Assembly: GCF_029433515.1 (NCBI RefSeq)
Contig: NZ_JAQTIG010000001.1
Span: forward strand, 1-64,000
Source: Lactobacillus sp. ESL0679
Lineage (GTDB): Bacteria > Bacillota > Bacilli > Lactobacillales > Lactobacillaceae
DNA: 64,000 nucleotides
Direction: 5' to 3'
Shown piece after piece: positions 54,265 through 63,637 of this stretch. The position numbers and the translations under genes are program-made. Under the pieces are notes generated by a model. The model worked only from the letters and a program-made list of their open reading frames with translations. It was not told the DNA's origin and ran no database searches. Each line of letters starts with the position of its first letter. Within the stretch, counting starts at the first letter, position 1.

Positions 54265-54816
54265 TTACTTAATAATCACGCGCATCCCCGTTGGCGCATG
54301 GTGATAAAACCACCGCGCGTCACTAGTGCTTAAATGAATGCAGCCATGCGACGTTGGCTTTTTACCTAGACTTTTGGCAACCGACTTAATCGTCTTGCGG
54401 TGCAAAGTGCGCGGGTTCTCATGAAATAAGTACAACCCGCCTTGCAGCCAGCCAACCGCATATCTGGCGCCCATTCTTTCACTAGCTGAATAAAACCACG
54501 GCGCACGATAAGTATTTATCTTGTAATGGCCCCGCGGCGTTTGGTGATGCGCACCAGTAGAAACATAAAACTCATAGCGCGTCTTTTTACCTCGCTTCAA
54601 GTATGCCCGCTGTTTCTTAAGAGACACAATAATGCGGTCCTTTTTGGCGCTTAAATGCTTGGGATATGGCTTAACTTCAGATGATTTTGTGTAGCTAATC
54701 GACTCGCGCATATCTGCTTGTGGCACCTCATCACTAGCAGTGACTGGTACTGGTCGACTCAATGCAAGACCGCCAATTACCAAGCTGACGCCTAGCAACC
54801 AAACTTTTTTAATCAT
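54265..54816 (-). CDS. L,D-transpeptidase (YkuD domain)
   Basis: The 183-residue protein has a signal peptide (GVSLVIGGLALSRPVPVTA), a short linker and a YkuD domain beginning KDRIIVSLKKQRAYLKRGKK. The catalytic motif is HGCIHLSTSDARW, with the nucleophilic Cys near residue 158 and an upstream His in the YLFHENP segment. These enzymes form 3-3 cross-links or attach proteins to peptidoglycan. The D,D-carboxypeptidase that could generate tetrapeptide donors ends 13 bases upstream, so the pair is probably co-transcribed. Confidence 0.9.
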   Translation of the reverse strand: MIKKVWLLGVSLVIGGLALSRPVPVTASDEVPQADMRESISYTKSSEVKPYPKHLSAKKDRIIVSLKKQRAYLKRGKKTRYEFYVSTGAHHQTPRGHYKINTYRAPWFYSASERMGARYAVGWLQGGLYLFHENPRTLHRKTIKSVAKSLGKKPTSHGCIHLSTSDARWFYHHAPTGMRVIIK

Positions 54817-54829
54817 GAATTTTTCTTTC

Positions 54830-55807
54830 CTAATTATTTACATTCCGATAAGCAAAACGCATTAACTTAACTGTATCGGAAAATTCATTTTCATCATTTA
54901 GCACGACTGTAATCAAGCCGTCACCTTTACAACAACTGCCAACAAAGCAGTAGCCAGAACGTGGCGTCCAGCCAGTCTTCATTCCGTCAAGCTTAAAAGA
55001 TTTATGATAGTACTTGTGCCCCGGCAACATCCGGTTCTCGTTGACCAGCCATTGACCCGCAACCTTCATCGACCCAGTAGCAAAATACTTCATCAAACTG
55101 GGATAATCATGAGCGACGTGGTAAGCCACAATTGCTAAACTTTTAGCTGATAACAAATTGCCCGAAGTCTTGCCACCCTTGACGTAATAACCGTAGCGAG
55201 CTAGGTCATCATTTTCAAGCCCTGATGATGAGACAAAGCGAGCCTTAATCTGCCACAACTTGGCCTGCTTGTTCATCATCGTGATAAATTTGCGGTTTGA
55301 CCCAGCAACCCACTGCCCCAAGCGAATTGCTGAATTATCGTCAGAGTCAATAATCGCCGATTCAAGCAGCTGCTTGACCGTATATTTGCGTCCTTTCTTG
55401 ACATGAAAGCCATTAAAACCAGGGTCAGCGCCCATTTTAATTAATGACTTGGAAAAGCTCAGCCGCTGATTCCAATCTTGAGGGTAGCTAGCCAACTTAC
55501 GTCTGGCTAAATAAATCGTCATTAGTTTTCCTGTTGATGCGATTAACTGTTGTTTATTGGCATTTTTTTGCAATAAAATCGCACCGGTTTTGCGATTAAG
55601 CACAATATATGCCTTTGCTTTAGTCTTCGGTTTTTTAGCAGTTATTTGCTCATCACTTTGACCAACTGTTGCAGCCTGATGATGACTATATAGTTGTGGA
55701 TTATTTTCATCAGTTAACCCTGTACTAGTAGCCTTAACAAGAATAACTATGGAAATTAATAGACAAAATATTACAGCTATTCCAAAAGAGCAGCGCCTAG
55801 TTTTCAA
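54830..55807 (-). CDS. D-alanyl-D-alanine carboxypeptidase (DacA-like, S11)
   Basis: The 325-residue protein has one N-terminal hydrophobic segment (IAVIFCLLISIVILVKA), acting as signal or anchor. The serine box is ASTGKLMT, the second box reads SDD (in IIDSDDNSAIRLG) where the family normally has SxN, and the third is KTG in KLDGMKTGWTPRSGYC. It would trim the terminal D-Ala of pentapeptides. The second-box change, if real, may alter rate rather than abolish activity. The C-terminal membrane domain is absent. Confidence 0.88.
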   Translation of the reverse strand: MKTRRCSFGIAVIFCLLISIVILVKATSTGLTDENNPQLYSHHQAATVGQSDEQITAKKPKTKAKAYIVLNRKTGAILLQKNANKQQLIASTGKLMTIYLARRKLASYPQDWNQRLSFSKSLIKMGADPGFNGFHVKKGRKYTVKQLLESAIIDSDDNSAIRLGQWVAGSNRKFITMMNKQAKLWQIKARFVSSSGLENDDLARYGYYVKGGKTSGNLLSAKSLAIVAYHVAHDYPSLMKYFATGSMKVAGQWLVNENRMLPGHKYYHKSFKLDGMKTGWTPRSGYCFVGSCCKGDGLITVVLNDENEFSDTVKLMRFAYRNVNN

Positions 55808-55935
55808 GATTAAATTCCTCCTCCACGACTATCTCACGACTATCTATTAATATTTATTTTAAAAAACAAATTCATGTAATTCATTATAGTATAAAATACT
55901 AACTATGTATCGTATTTTTAAGAAAGGATTTCAAT

Positions 55936-55989
55936 ATGTCAATTAAAAACAAGTACTTCTTGACCGCTCTGTTAATTAGCGCTATTTAA
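55936..55989 (+). pseudogene. signal-peptide-only remnant of a secreted-protein gene
   Basis: A ribosome site AGAAAGGA lies 7 bases before an ATG opening 17 codons, MSIKNKYFLTALLISAI, then TAA. This is the N-terminal half of a Sec signal peptide with nothing after it; a TATAAA-type promoter lies about 50 bases upstream. The following hairpin is shared with the NlpC/P60 gene. Either most of a gene was deleted or it is a very small hydrophobic peptide. Confidence 0.45.
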
Positions 55990-55991
55990 AA

Positions 55992-56025
55992 GCAAAAAGC
56001 ACTTCAATTTGAAGTACTTTTGTTG
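55992..56025. terminator. terminator shared by the NlpC/P60 gene and the mini-ORF
   Basis: AAAAGCACTTC / GAAGTACTTTT pairs with one mismatch around a 5-base loop, T-rich on both strands. Confidence 0.65.
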
Positions 56026-56029
56026 ATTA

Positions 56030-57073
56030 TTAATTTCTGTCGTGAACTGTCTTAGAATGAGTCACTGGGAAAATTCGTTTAGCATAATAATATTGTTGGA
56101 AGTTAGCATTACTTACTGTAACACCCCAATTAGGCCATGAATGCAAGACCTTGTTATTACCTAAGTAAATACCAACGTGATAAACATCTGGCTTTGGTCG
56201 ACCATAGAAAATAATGTCGCCACGCTTCAAATGGTTAAGACTTACTGTTTGCAAAGTACTGCTTTGAACAAATGAACGGCAGCCCCATTCATGAGTTGCA
56301 TGCCACTTTGGGTTGGCCGGTGTTGGGTCAATTCCAGTTGCATACATACATTGCATAATTAAACCAGAACAGTCAACTGAAGTTCCTGGCTTCTTAGAAG
56401 TGAAGTCAATCCAAGCAGTGCCGGCATTTTTATATTGATACCCGCGCTTGATAAACGCCTTAACATAGTCACTTCTAGTTGATGCATAGGTCAAACTCTT
56501 ATCAAATGGACTAGTATAGTAGCCCTTTAAATGCAAACTCTTCATGTGCAATTGCCGATATTTCTTAGGAATTTGGTAACGACGCACTGTTGAAATGCCG
56601 ATCTTGTCACTCTTAGCTGAAGTTGCATTATCAGTTTCAGGAGCATACAAACGCCAAGTTGTATGTGAGTGGTGATACCAAACTGCAGGATAAGTTACAG
56701 TAACTTTACCATCGGCAGTAGTAGTAAATTTCTTTTCATCAACATACTTCTTGCCGTTCCACTTTTGTAAATATACTGGCCGAACTTCCTTACTGTTTAA
56801 AGAAATTTGGTCTTCAATCTTATCTCCAGCAGTCCACTTATATTTAGTACTTACCCCACTAATAGCAGTCACTGTTTTGCTAGGTTGCGAAGCACTACTA
56901 TTGTTATCGGCTGGAGTAGTTGCAGGTTGAGTATTATTAGTACTGTCTTGACCCGAATTACTTGTTACGCCAGTTGAGCTAACACTATCAGCTTCAACGA
57001 CTGTTCCTGTTGTTAAACCGCCTAATAACATTACTGCTGCAACACCAGCAAATAACCGTTGGCTATATTTCAT
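56030..57073 (-). CDS. NlpC/P60 peptidoglycan endopeptidase
   Basis: The ATG at 57073 (MKYSQRLFAGVAAVMLL) lies 7 bases after GGAGG; a further 24 codons upstream lie in AT-rich leader. The 347-residue protein has a signal peptide (cleavage near TVVEA), a Ser/Thr/Asn-rich linker, a ~130-residue beta-rich domain and a C-terminal NlpC/P60 domain with catalytic DCSGLIMQ (Cys), HVGIYLG (His) and a later His in VLHSWPNWG. It would cut within wall peptides during growth or separation. Confidence 0.9.
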   Translation of the reverse strand: MKYSQRLFAGVAAVMLLGGLTTGTVVEADSVSSTGVTSNSGQDSTNNTQPATTPADNNSSASQPSKTVTAISGVSTKYKWTAGDKIEDQISLNSKEVRPVYLQKWNGKKYVDEKKFTTTADGKVTVTYPAVWYHHSHTTWRLYAPETDNATSAKSDKIGISTVRRYQIPKKYRQLHMKSLHLKGYYTSPFDKSLTYASTRSDYVKAFIKRGYQYKNAGTAWIDFTSKKPGTSVDCSGLIMQCMYATGIDPTPANPKWHATHEWGCRSFVQSSTLQTVSLNHLKRGDIIFYGRPKPDVYHVGIYLGNNKVLHSWPNWGVTVSNANFQQYYYAKRIFPVTHSKTVHDRN

Positions 57074-57158
57074 CATTTTCCCTCCAAAATAAAAATTTAA
57101 ACTAACTAAAAAAATAATAGCATTAATTTTAAAATAAGAAAACACTAATTTGAATATT

Positions 57159-58094
57159 TTAGTAACTTAATGCTCTTAAGCCATCTCCACGCCAGTGATT
57201 AAGAAAGCTACTCTCACTCATTGCGGCCTTTTTACCTGTCCAAGGATCATTGTAAAAAATTTGCCCATTATGATAGCCAGTCAGTGCCAATGCATGATTA
57301 GAAAAGCCGTCGACATCCTTAACCCAAGCAACCACCAAATGCGAATGTAGCAATTTATTTTTAACTGCCGCTAAACTATCACCAGTCATGATCTTGGCTT
57401 TACCCAAGTAATGCTTAACGACACCCTTAATGCCCTTCGGTGTTACCCAATAGCCACCTGGATATTCCTTATAAGGAGAACCAATGAAGCCTTTATCTGG
57501 ATTACTACTGCGCGGGGTTTTCTTGGCAACCGTAAATTTAGAAACCTTGACACCAGCAAAGTTCAACATCATCGTTACCGCGGTCATCTCGCAACCTGTT
57601 GGCAGTTCTGGTCTTTGGCTGATTACCTTAGCATTATTTTTAATACCGGTAATCTTACCCTTTTTAATCCAATAGTATGCTTTTTTGGTTGAAGCAGATT
57701 TTTCACTTCGTTTACCATTTGCATTGTAATAGCTATACGTTGTCTTATGCGGCGTCTTGCGAACGCCCGTTAGCATCACACCGTTTTTATTAAATAAATA
57801 ATGGCTTTGACCAATCTTAACAACGCCTTTAGCCTTTTTACCGGATTGATAGTAATACGTACTCTTGCCCTTAACTACCCAGCCCTGCTTTTGTGGCTTA
57901 GGCTTAGCAGGAGTATTCGTCACACTGTTTTCACTAGTAGTGCTATCTTGCTCAGTATCATCAGTTTTACTTGTTTGTTCAACAGTGTTTTGAATGTTAG
58001 CTGAGTCAATAGTTGCGGCCTTAACTGATGTTGTCGATTTCCAGCCCATTAATGACAAAGCAGTAATCATTGCAAAAATGAGTTTTTTATACAT
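57159..58094 (-). CDS. secreted C39-like cysteine peptidase with wall-binding repeats
   Basis: The 311-residue protein has a signal peptide (cleavage near SVKAA), an acidic Thr/Ser linker, about three Tyr/Gly repeats of the choline-binding/CW type (GWVVKGKSTYYYQSGKKAKG, HYLFNKNGVMLTG, TYSYYNANGKR) and a peptidase_C39_2 domain with ELPTGCEMTAV (Cys), SNHALALTGY (His) and YNDPW (Asp). The family is papain-like; this type is distinct from the C39 leader peptidases of bacteriocin exporters. Substrate unknown. Confidence 0.87.
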   Translation of the reverse strand: MYKKLIFAMITALSLMGWKSTTSVKAATIDSANIQNTVEQTSKTDDTEQDSTTSENSVTNTPAKPKPQKQGWVVKGKSTYYYQSGKKAKGVVKIGQSHYLFNKNGVMLTGVRKTPHKTTYSYYNANGKRSEKSASTKKAYYWIKKGKITGIKNNAKVISQRPELPTGCEMTAVTMMLNFAGVKVSKFTVAKKTPRSSNPDKGFIGSPYKEYPGGYWVTPKGIKGVVKHYLGKAKIMTGDSLAAVKNKLLHSHLVVAWVKDVDGFSNHALALTGYHNGQIFYNDPWTGKKAAMSESSFLNHWRGDGLRALSY

Positions 58095-58217
58095 AATTTC
58101 CTTTCTGTAATCCTTTAAATAAAATTCAATACTAGTATAATTTACACTTTTATAAATTTAGGTTCAATATAGTTTTCAAAAATTGTCGTGTTCACAATTA
58201 AAATTTTAATTGCAAAT

Positions 58218-58250
58218 AAAGATCCTCCGTGCATTAGCACGAAGGATTTA
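58218..58250 (-). terminator. second hairpin downstream of rplL
   Basis: GATCCTCCGTGC / GCACGAAGGATT pairs with few mismatches, loop ATTA. It lies past the rplL terminator, before the C39 gene, and may back up termination. Confidence 0.55.
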
Positions 58251-58305
58251 ATAGCTAATTATTTAGTACTGGGAACACATTTGGGCCACAATTTGGCAAA
58301 AATAA

Positions 58306-58345
58306 AAACCGCACAAGCTCTAAATGCTGAGCTTATGCGGTTTCT
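58306..58345 (-). terminator. terminator of rplJ-rplL
   Basis: AAACCGCACAAGCTC / GAGCTTATGCGGTTT is a 15-position stem with one mismatch. Confidence 0.7.
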
Positions 58346-58372
58346 TATGAGCTTTGTCCAGTTGGACTGTAA

Positions 58373-58735
58373 CTATTTAAGGGTTACAGTGGCTCCAACT
58401 TCTTCAAGCTTAGACTTAATGTCGTTAGCTTCGTCTTCAGAAACGCCTTCCTTAACGTTCTTAGGAGCGCCATCAACCATGTCCTTTGAGTCCTTAAGGC
58501 CAAGACCAGTAATGTCACGAACAGCCTTAATAACCTTAACCTTTTCTTGACCTGCTTCAGTCAATTCAACATCGTAAGTTGACTTAGCAGCAGCTTCGGC
58601 ACCAGCACCTGCAGCAGCAACTGGAGCAGCAGCAGTAACATCAAATTCATCTTCAATAGCCTTTACAAGGTCATTTAATTCAAGAATTGAAGCACCTTTT
58701 AAGTCTTCAATAATCTTTTCAGTATCTAAAGCCAT
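58373..58735 (-). CDS. rplL: 50S ribosomal protein L7/L12
   Basis: The 120-residue acidic protein has the N-terminal dimerisation helices ([31 protein letters not shown]), an Ala-rich hinge and the C-terminal factor-binding domain ([28 protein letters not shown]). It forms the ribosomal stalk with L10, encoded 48 bases upstream. Confidence 0.98.
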   Translation of the reverse strand: MALDTEKIIEDLKGASILELNDLVKAIEDEFDVTAAAPVAAAGAGAEAAAKSTYDVELTEAGQEKVKVIKAVRDITGLGLKDSKDMVDGAPKNVKEGVSEDEANDIKSKLEEVGATVTLK

Positions 58736-58783
58736 ATTTAAGTATCCTCCGAAAAATTAGTATTAGATATAATTACAATCTTT

Positions 58784-59293
58784 TTATTCTGCAGCTTCGT
58801 CTTTTGAATCAGCAACAGCTTTAACAACACATGCGAAGTCGCGAACTGGAGCTTGCAATACAGATACAAGCATTGACAGTAAGCCTTCACGACCAGGAAT
58901 AGCAGCAAGTTCCTTGATTTCTTCTTTAGAAGTCAATTTACCTTCAAGCATACCACCCTTAATGTTCAAAACATCAAAGTCATCTTCATACTTAGAAACG
59001 ATCCGTGCAGGTTCTGTAATGTCATCGGCATTATCAGTGTAAACAACAGCAGTAGGACCAACAAAAGTATCATCTAAGCCTTCGATACCAGCCTTAGCAG
59101 CAGCACGTCTCAAAAAAGTATTCTTGATAACCTTCATCTTAACATCGTTTTCACGAAGTTCCTTACGCATAGCAGTAACTTCTTCAACAGTTAAACCAAG
59201 GTAATCAATTACCAAGATGGCTTTTGCAGCTTTAAGTTCTTCAGCAAAAGCATCAACAAGCTTTTCCTTTGCAGCAATAGCAGCTTTACTCAA
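58784..59293 (-). CDS. rplJ: 50S ribosomal protein L10
   Basis: The 169-residue protein has the expected KEKLVDAFAEELKAAKAILVIDYLGLTVEEVTAMRKELRE start, the NTFLRRAA segment and a C-terminal helix that binds L7/L12 dimers. The ATG follows GGAGGT. It lies behind an L10 leader that it would bind to control its own synthesis. Confidence 0.98.
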   Translation of the reverse strand: MSKAAIAAKEKLVDAFAEELKAAKAILVIDYLGLTVEEVTAMRKELRENDVKMKVIKNTFLRRAAAKAGIEGLDDTFVGPTAVVYTDNADDITEPARIVSKYEDDFDVLNIKGGMLEGKLTSKEEIKELAAIPGREGLLSMLVSVLQAPVRDFACVVKAVADSKDEAAE

Positions 59294-59324
59294 TCGAATT
59301 CACCTCCATAAAATTCATTAATAA

Positions 59325-59445
59325 ATCCTAAAAGGCCTAAAAAACTCCATGCCACAAAGACATGGAGTTTTAAAAAATCTTCATTATCTTCTGGCCTCGG
59401 CGGGAAATTAAGGCGTAATGCCACCCGAGTCTTAGGTAGAATTTA
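59325..59445 (-). ncRNA. ribosomal protein L10 leader (autoregulatory RNA)
   Basis: On the minus strand the conserved leader core reads CTAAGACTCGGGTGGC ... GCCTTAATTTCCCGCCGAGG, and a terminator hairpin (AAAACTCCATGTC / GCATGGAGTTTT, 59341-59370) ends it before rplJ. This is the known L10-leader layout in Firmicutes, in which L10-L12 binding favours termination. Ends are approximate. Confidence 0.88.
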
Positions 59446-59486
59446 CTTTATCAAGTATAGCAGGCCAAATTAATTTAAGCAAGTAT

Positions 59487-60155
59487 TTATTCTGCTTTTG
59501 GGTCGGCTAGTTCAAATAATTCCCCAGAAACCTTGTAGATAACCCAACTAGCCAGGTTGACGATGTGGTCACCAATTCGTTTAAGTAATCTAATAATAAC
59601 AAAATAACTGGCAGAGGCAACTGCCGCATTAGAATCTTTTTCAACGCCATCAATGATAACTTTTCGTGCCTTTTGGTAGTTGGCTGTTACCACCTCTTGG
59701 CGATCAACCATTGAGCGTGCCGTCTTTTCGTCCTCTTGAACATAAGCTGTCAAGACTTCGATTAGCATTTTGCGAACCTCATGAGTCATCTGTGAAATGA
59801 TTTTTTCAACCTCAGGAATTCGCGGATTGCCCTTTACTCTGACTGTTTCAACAGCCAAACTAATCGCGTTTTCGCCAATTCGTTCTAGGTCAGTGGCCGC
59901 CTTTAGAATACTGATGACAACTCGAAAGTCCGTGGCTACTGGCTGCTGAAGGGCCATTAGATCCAGCGCCTTCTTTTCAATTCTAATGGCCTCTTTAGGA
60001 ACCACGTCGGCCTCTTTAATCATTTTTTGAGCTGTCTTTTTATCGTGGGCGACAAATGAACGCGTCCCCTGATCAATCTGATCGTTAACTAAGACGCCCA
60101 TTTCCATAAATTGTGTATTCAGCTTTTTTAATTCATCTAAAAATATTTCGTGCAT
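59487..60155 (-). CDS. phoU: phosphate-transport accessory regulator PhoU
   Basis: The 222-residue protein is two three-helix bundles with metal-site motifs DLERIGENAISLA in the first and RIGDHIVNLASWV in the second. PhoU links Pst transport to PhoR/PhoB-type signalling. It is last in the pst operon, 15 bases after the second pstB. Confidence 0.95.
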   Translation of the reverse strand: MHEIFLDELKKLNTQFMEMGVLVNDQIDQGTRSFVAHDKKTAQKMIKEADVVPKEAIRIEKKALDLMALQQPVATDFRVVISILKAATDLERIGENAISLAVETVRVKGNPRIPEVEKIISQMTHEVRKMLIEVLTAYVQEDEKTARSMVDRQEVVTANYQKARKVIIDGVEKDSNAAVASASYFVIIRLLKRIGDHIVNLASWVIYKVSGELFELADPKAE

Positions 60156-60170
60156 GGTTTTCCCTCGCTT

Positions 60171-60926
60171 TTAGCCAAACCGGCCGTTTAGATAATTACT
60201 TGTGATTTCTTTTTTAGGTGCTAAAAACATTTCTTCAGTTGTCCCCGACTCAATTAAATTACCATTCATCAAAAATGCAACTTGATCTGAAACCCGGCTC
60301 GCCTGCTGCAAGTTATGCGTTACCATGATGAAAGTATACTTCGTCTTGAGCGTCATCAAGGTTTCTTCAATTTCAGAACTAGAAATCGGGTCTAGAGCAG
60401 AAGTTGGTTCATCAAGCAACACTACCGCTGGTCTAACTGCAAGTGCTCGCGCAATACAGATGCGCTGCTGCTGGCCGCCAGAAAAGGCCAATGCATTACG
60501 ATCCAAACTATCCTTGGTTTCTTGCCAAATTGCCGCCTGCTTCAAGCTTTCTTCAACGCGCTGCTGAATTAGCTCTTTATCCTTAATACCCGCAACTTTC
60601 AAGCCATAAGCTACATTATCAAAAACAGAAAACGGAAACGGCATCGGCTGCTGAAATACCATGCCCACACTTTTGCGTAATTCAACCAAATCAAGGTGTG
60701 GCCGATAAATATCTTCCCCAGCCAGTAAAATATCTCCTGTAATCTTAATGTCCGCAATATCATCATTCATCCGGTTAAGACACCGTAGCAAAGTTGACTT
60801 GCCACAGCCTGAAGGTCCAATTAAAGCCGTCAGTTTTTGCTCTGGAAAAGCTAGGTTAATGCCATGCAGCGCCTCAAAATCGCCATATCTTAATTTGACA
60901 TTTTTGACTTCCATAATGTTCTTCAT
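60171..60926 (-). CDS. pstB: phosphate ABC transporter ATP-binding protein (second pstB)
   Basis: The ATG at 60926 ([16 protein letters not shown]) lies 7-8 bases after AAAGGAG; an ATG two codons upstream is too close. The 251-residue protein has Walker [10 protein letters not shown], signature FSGGQQQR, Walker [14 protein letters not shown] and the PstB segment [23 protein letters not shown]. Two adjacent pstB genes are usual in lactobacilli and streptococci. Confidence 0.96.
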   Translation of the reverse strand: MKNIMEVKNVKLRYGDFEALHGINLAFPEQKLTALIGPSGCGKSTLLRCLNRMNDDIADIKITGDILLAGEDIYRPHLDLVELRKSVGMVFQQPMPFPFSVFDNVAYGLKVAGIKDKELIQQRVEESLKQAAIWQETKDSLDRNALAFSGGQQQRICIARALAVRPAVVLLDEPTSALDPISSSEIEETLMTLKTKYTFIMVTHNLQQASRVSDQVAFLMNGNLIESGTTEEMFLAPKKEITSNYLNGRFG

Positions 60927-60938
60927 CGTCATGCTCCT

Positions 60939-61739
60939 TTAGCCAAAACTGCCTTGAATATACTTTTCGGTAATTTCGCCCTGCGGATTAGTGAAAATAT
61001 TAGTAGTTGTATCATATTCAAGAGCACGCCCTAAATGAAAAAATGCGGTATAGTCACTAATTCGCGAAGCCTGCTGCATGTTGTGCGTCACCATAATCAT
61101 CGTATATTTACTGCGCAGCTGCTTGAGCGTATCTTCTAACTTTGCCGTGGATACTGGGTCAAGCGCACTCGCTGGCTCATCTAGAAGCAAGATTTCTGGC
61201 TTTAACGCAATTGCCCGCGCAATACATAAGCGTTGCTGCTGACCACCTGATAATGCTAAGGCACTGTTATCCAGCTTGTCCTTGACCTCATCCCACAAGG
61301 CAGCAGCCTTTAGGCTTTCCTCAACAAGTTGATTGAGCTTGGCCTTGTCCTGCTCACCATTGGCCTTTAACGCGTAAGTGATATTTTCCTTAATCGACTT
61401 GGGAAAAGGATTGGGCTTTTGAAACACCATGCCGATTGCCTTACGCAGTTCGTAAACGTTAATTCTTTTCTGATTAATGTCAAGCTCATGAAACATGATG
61501 TTACCATCAACTCTGGCAACACGGTCATTCAGCCTGTTTAAAGAACGTAAAAACGTGGACTTTCCGGAGCCCGAAGCACCAATCAAGGCCGTGATGGTGT
61601 TCTTTTTAAAGCCCAAGCTGACATCAAACAATTTCTGCACCGTACCACCATAAAAGACACTTAAATTGTGAGTATAAAGTTCACATTCATCATTATTAAA
61701 AGTTTTAATATATTTCGTTTGGTTTTGCCAATTTTCCAT
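60939..61739 (-). CDS. pstB: phosphate ABC transporter ATP-binding protein (first pstB)
   Basis: The 266-residue protein has Walker A GASGSGKST, signature LSGGQQQR, Walker B ILLLDEPASALDP and GMVFQKPNPFPKSIKENITYALK. It carries a longer N terminus than the second copy. It lies 9 bases after pstA and 12 before the second copy. Confidence 0.96.
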   Translation of the reverse strand: MENWQNQTKYIKTFNNDECELYTHNLSVFYGGTVQKLFDVSLGFKKNTITALIGASGSGKSTFLRSLNRLNDRVARVDGNIMFHELDINQKRINVYELRKAIGMVFQKPNPFPKSIKENITYALKANGEQDKAKLNQLVEESLKAAALWDEVKDKLDNSALALSGGQQQRLCIARAIALKPEILLLDEPASALDPVSTAKLEDTLKQLRSKYTMIMVTHNMQQASRISDYTAFFHLGRALEYDTTTNIFTNPQGEITEKYIQGSFG

Positions 61740-61748
61740 ATAAATTCC

Positions 61749-62642
61749 TTATTTTACTTTAGCAGCAGTTAAATTCCTATAGAGCCAGTTGCCCAGCAAG
61801 CGCGCACCAAAATTAAAGATAATCACAACAATTACCAATAATGCCGATGTCGCTGCTGAAACAAGATTCACATCAGGAATAATCCCCTCGGTGTTCACCT
61901 TCCAAATATGAACTGCCAAGGTTTCTGCTGGTCGCATCACGTTCAAAAAGCTGGTTGAACTGAACATGTTCCAGTTAGAATAATCGACGATTGAGCCGCT
62001 TTGCCCAGCAGTATAGATTAATGCAGCTGCTTCACCGAACACACGCCCAGCACTTAAGATAATTCCCGTAATAATTCCAGGCAATGCCGATGGCAAGACA
62101 ACTCCGCGAATTGTTTTCCAATTTGATAATCCTAACGCCCAGCCGGCTTCGCGCTGTGCTTGCGGTACCCCGTTAATCGCCTGCTCAATATTGCTAGTTA
62201 AGATTGGCAAATTGAAAAAGGTTAGCGCTAACGCACCGGCAATAATCGAAAATCCTAGTCCAAACTGAACTACAAACAAGAGATAGCCGAACAAGCCGAC
62301 AACAATTGATGGCAGCGAGCTTAAAATTTCAATCGTTGTTCTAATCAGTCGCGTTACCCACGTGTCCTGGGCATATTCAGCTAAATAAATGGCGGCCCCT
62401 AATGCAATTGGAAGTGAAATCAGCAGCGTTAAAACTAATAAGTAAAGTGAATTAAATAATTGGTCACGAATTCCGCCGCCAGCTTCAAATGATGATGAAG
62501 CTGATGTTAAAAAATGCCACGACAAGTGCGGCACACCAGCAATTAAAATATTGCCTAAAATGCCAATTAATACCAGAATGATAATTGCAACTAACAGGTA
62601 AATTACCCTTGTAGCCAGTCGGTCGGTTCTTTTTGAATTCAT
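61749..62642 (-). CDS. pstA: phosphate ABC transporter permease PstA
   Basis: The 297-residue protein has six membrane helices and the permease EAA-type loop EAGWALGLSNWKTIRGVVLPSALPGIITGIILSAGRVFGEAAAL that touches PstB. Its first base overlaps the pstC stop region (both at 62642). Confidence 0.95.
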   Translation of the reverse strand: MNSKRTDRLATRVIYLLVAIIILVLIGILGNILIAGVPHLSWHFLTSASSSFEAGGGIRDQLFNSLYLLVLTLLISLPIALGAAIYLAEYAQDTWVTRLIRTTIEILSSLPSIVVGLFGYLLFVVQFGLGFSIIAGALALTFFNLPILTSNIEQAINGVPQAQREAGWALGLSNWKTIRGVVLPSALPGIITGIILSAGRVFGEAAALIYTAGQSGSIVDYSNWNMFSSTSFLNVMRPAETLAVHIWKVNTEGIIPDVNLVSAATSALLVIVVIIFNFGARLLGNWLYRNLTAAKVK

Positions 62643-63637
62643 CAGCTACCTCTTTTTCCAATAAGGCGAACCAGAAAGTTAAACGCCAATGACATGATTA
62701 ATAATAGCAGTGCTAATGACCACAGAGCATTGTTAGGCAATGTGCCCATGACAGTGTTACCCATTTGACTTGTCAATTGACTAGTCAATGTTGCCGAGGG
62801 ACTAACTAGGTTGTACGGCATTAGGACGGCATTCCCGATAACCATTTGGACGGCCAAGGCTTCACCGAAGGCTCGGGCCATACCAAAAATTATCGCGGTT
62901 AAAATCCGTGGCCGTGCGGCTCGCAATACAACATGATAAATTGTCTGCCAACGTGTTGCCCCTAGAGCCGCAGATGATTTTCGCAAATCTTGCGGGACAG
63001 CCTTAAAGGCATCAACCGTTAGCGAAGTAATCGTTGGTAAAACCATGACAAACAAAATTAACGTTGCGGCTAAAATGCCAAATCCCGTGCCACCAAAAAT
63101 GGTCCGAATAACCGTGACAATCACTGTGAGGCCCAAGAAGCCATAAACAACCGATGGAATGCCAACGAGTAGTTCCATAACCGATTGTAAAAATTGTGCT
63201 TGTTTGCCAGATTTATACTCGGTCATGAACAAGGCGATGGCAATGGCAAATGGCGTTGCTACCAAGGCAGCTAATAACGTCACTGCAAAAGAAGTAACAA
63301 TCATTGCTGCAGCACCCACATGATCTTTGCCAGCACTTGGGTTCCAATTACTCGTCAACAAAAAGTGAAAAATGTTCACTTTATCGTCAACAAAAGTTGC
63401 AAGACCACGCACCCCAACAAAACCGATAATTGCCACAATTAAAATTCCAATAACTGCAATTGCTAGCGAGGTTAGCCCTTTGCCCCAGTGTTCTTGCCGC
63501 GTTTCCTTAGACGGACTGGTTAAGCGGGCAATATCAACACTTTCGGGATCAATCTTTTTAAACTTGACATGTGGTACTTTCTGCTCGGCAATTGCTTGGT
63601 CAACGACTTCTTGCAAGTCTTGTTCGTGTTTATTCAT
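62642..63637 (-). CDS. pstC: phosphate ABC transporter permease PstC
   Basis: The ATG at 63637 (MNKHEQDLQEVV) follows AGGTAG and overlaps the pstS stop by 8 bases; the frame opens two codons earlier. The 331-residue protein has a ~55-residue polar N terminus (longer than usual), then six helices and the EAA-type loop SSAALGATRWQTIYHVVLRAARPRILTAIIFGMARAFGEALAV. Confidence 0.95.
   Translation of the reverse strand: MNKHEQDLQEVVDQAIAEQKVPHVKFKKIDPESVDIARLTSPSKETRQEHWGKGLTSLAIAVIGILIVAIIGFVGVRGLATFVDDKVNIFHFLLTSNWNPSAGKDHVGAAAMIVTSFAVTLLAALVATPFAIAIALFMTEYKSGKQAQFLQSVMELLVGIPSVVYGFLGLTVIVTVIRTIFGGTGFGILAATLILFVMVLPTITSLTVDAFKAVPQDLRKSSAALGATRWQTIYHVVLRAARPRILTAIIFGMARAFGEALAVQMVIGNAVLMPYNLVSPSATLTSQLTSQMGNTVMGTLPNNALWSLALLLLIMSLAFNFLVRLIGKRGS

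Noticed and set aside
57159-58094. C39-like protein as a bacteriocin leader peptidase
   Set aside because: It is a secreted stand-alone C39_2 domain with wall-binding repeats, not fused to an ABC exporter and far from the peptide loci.
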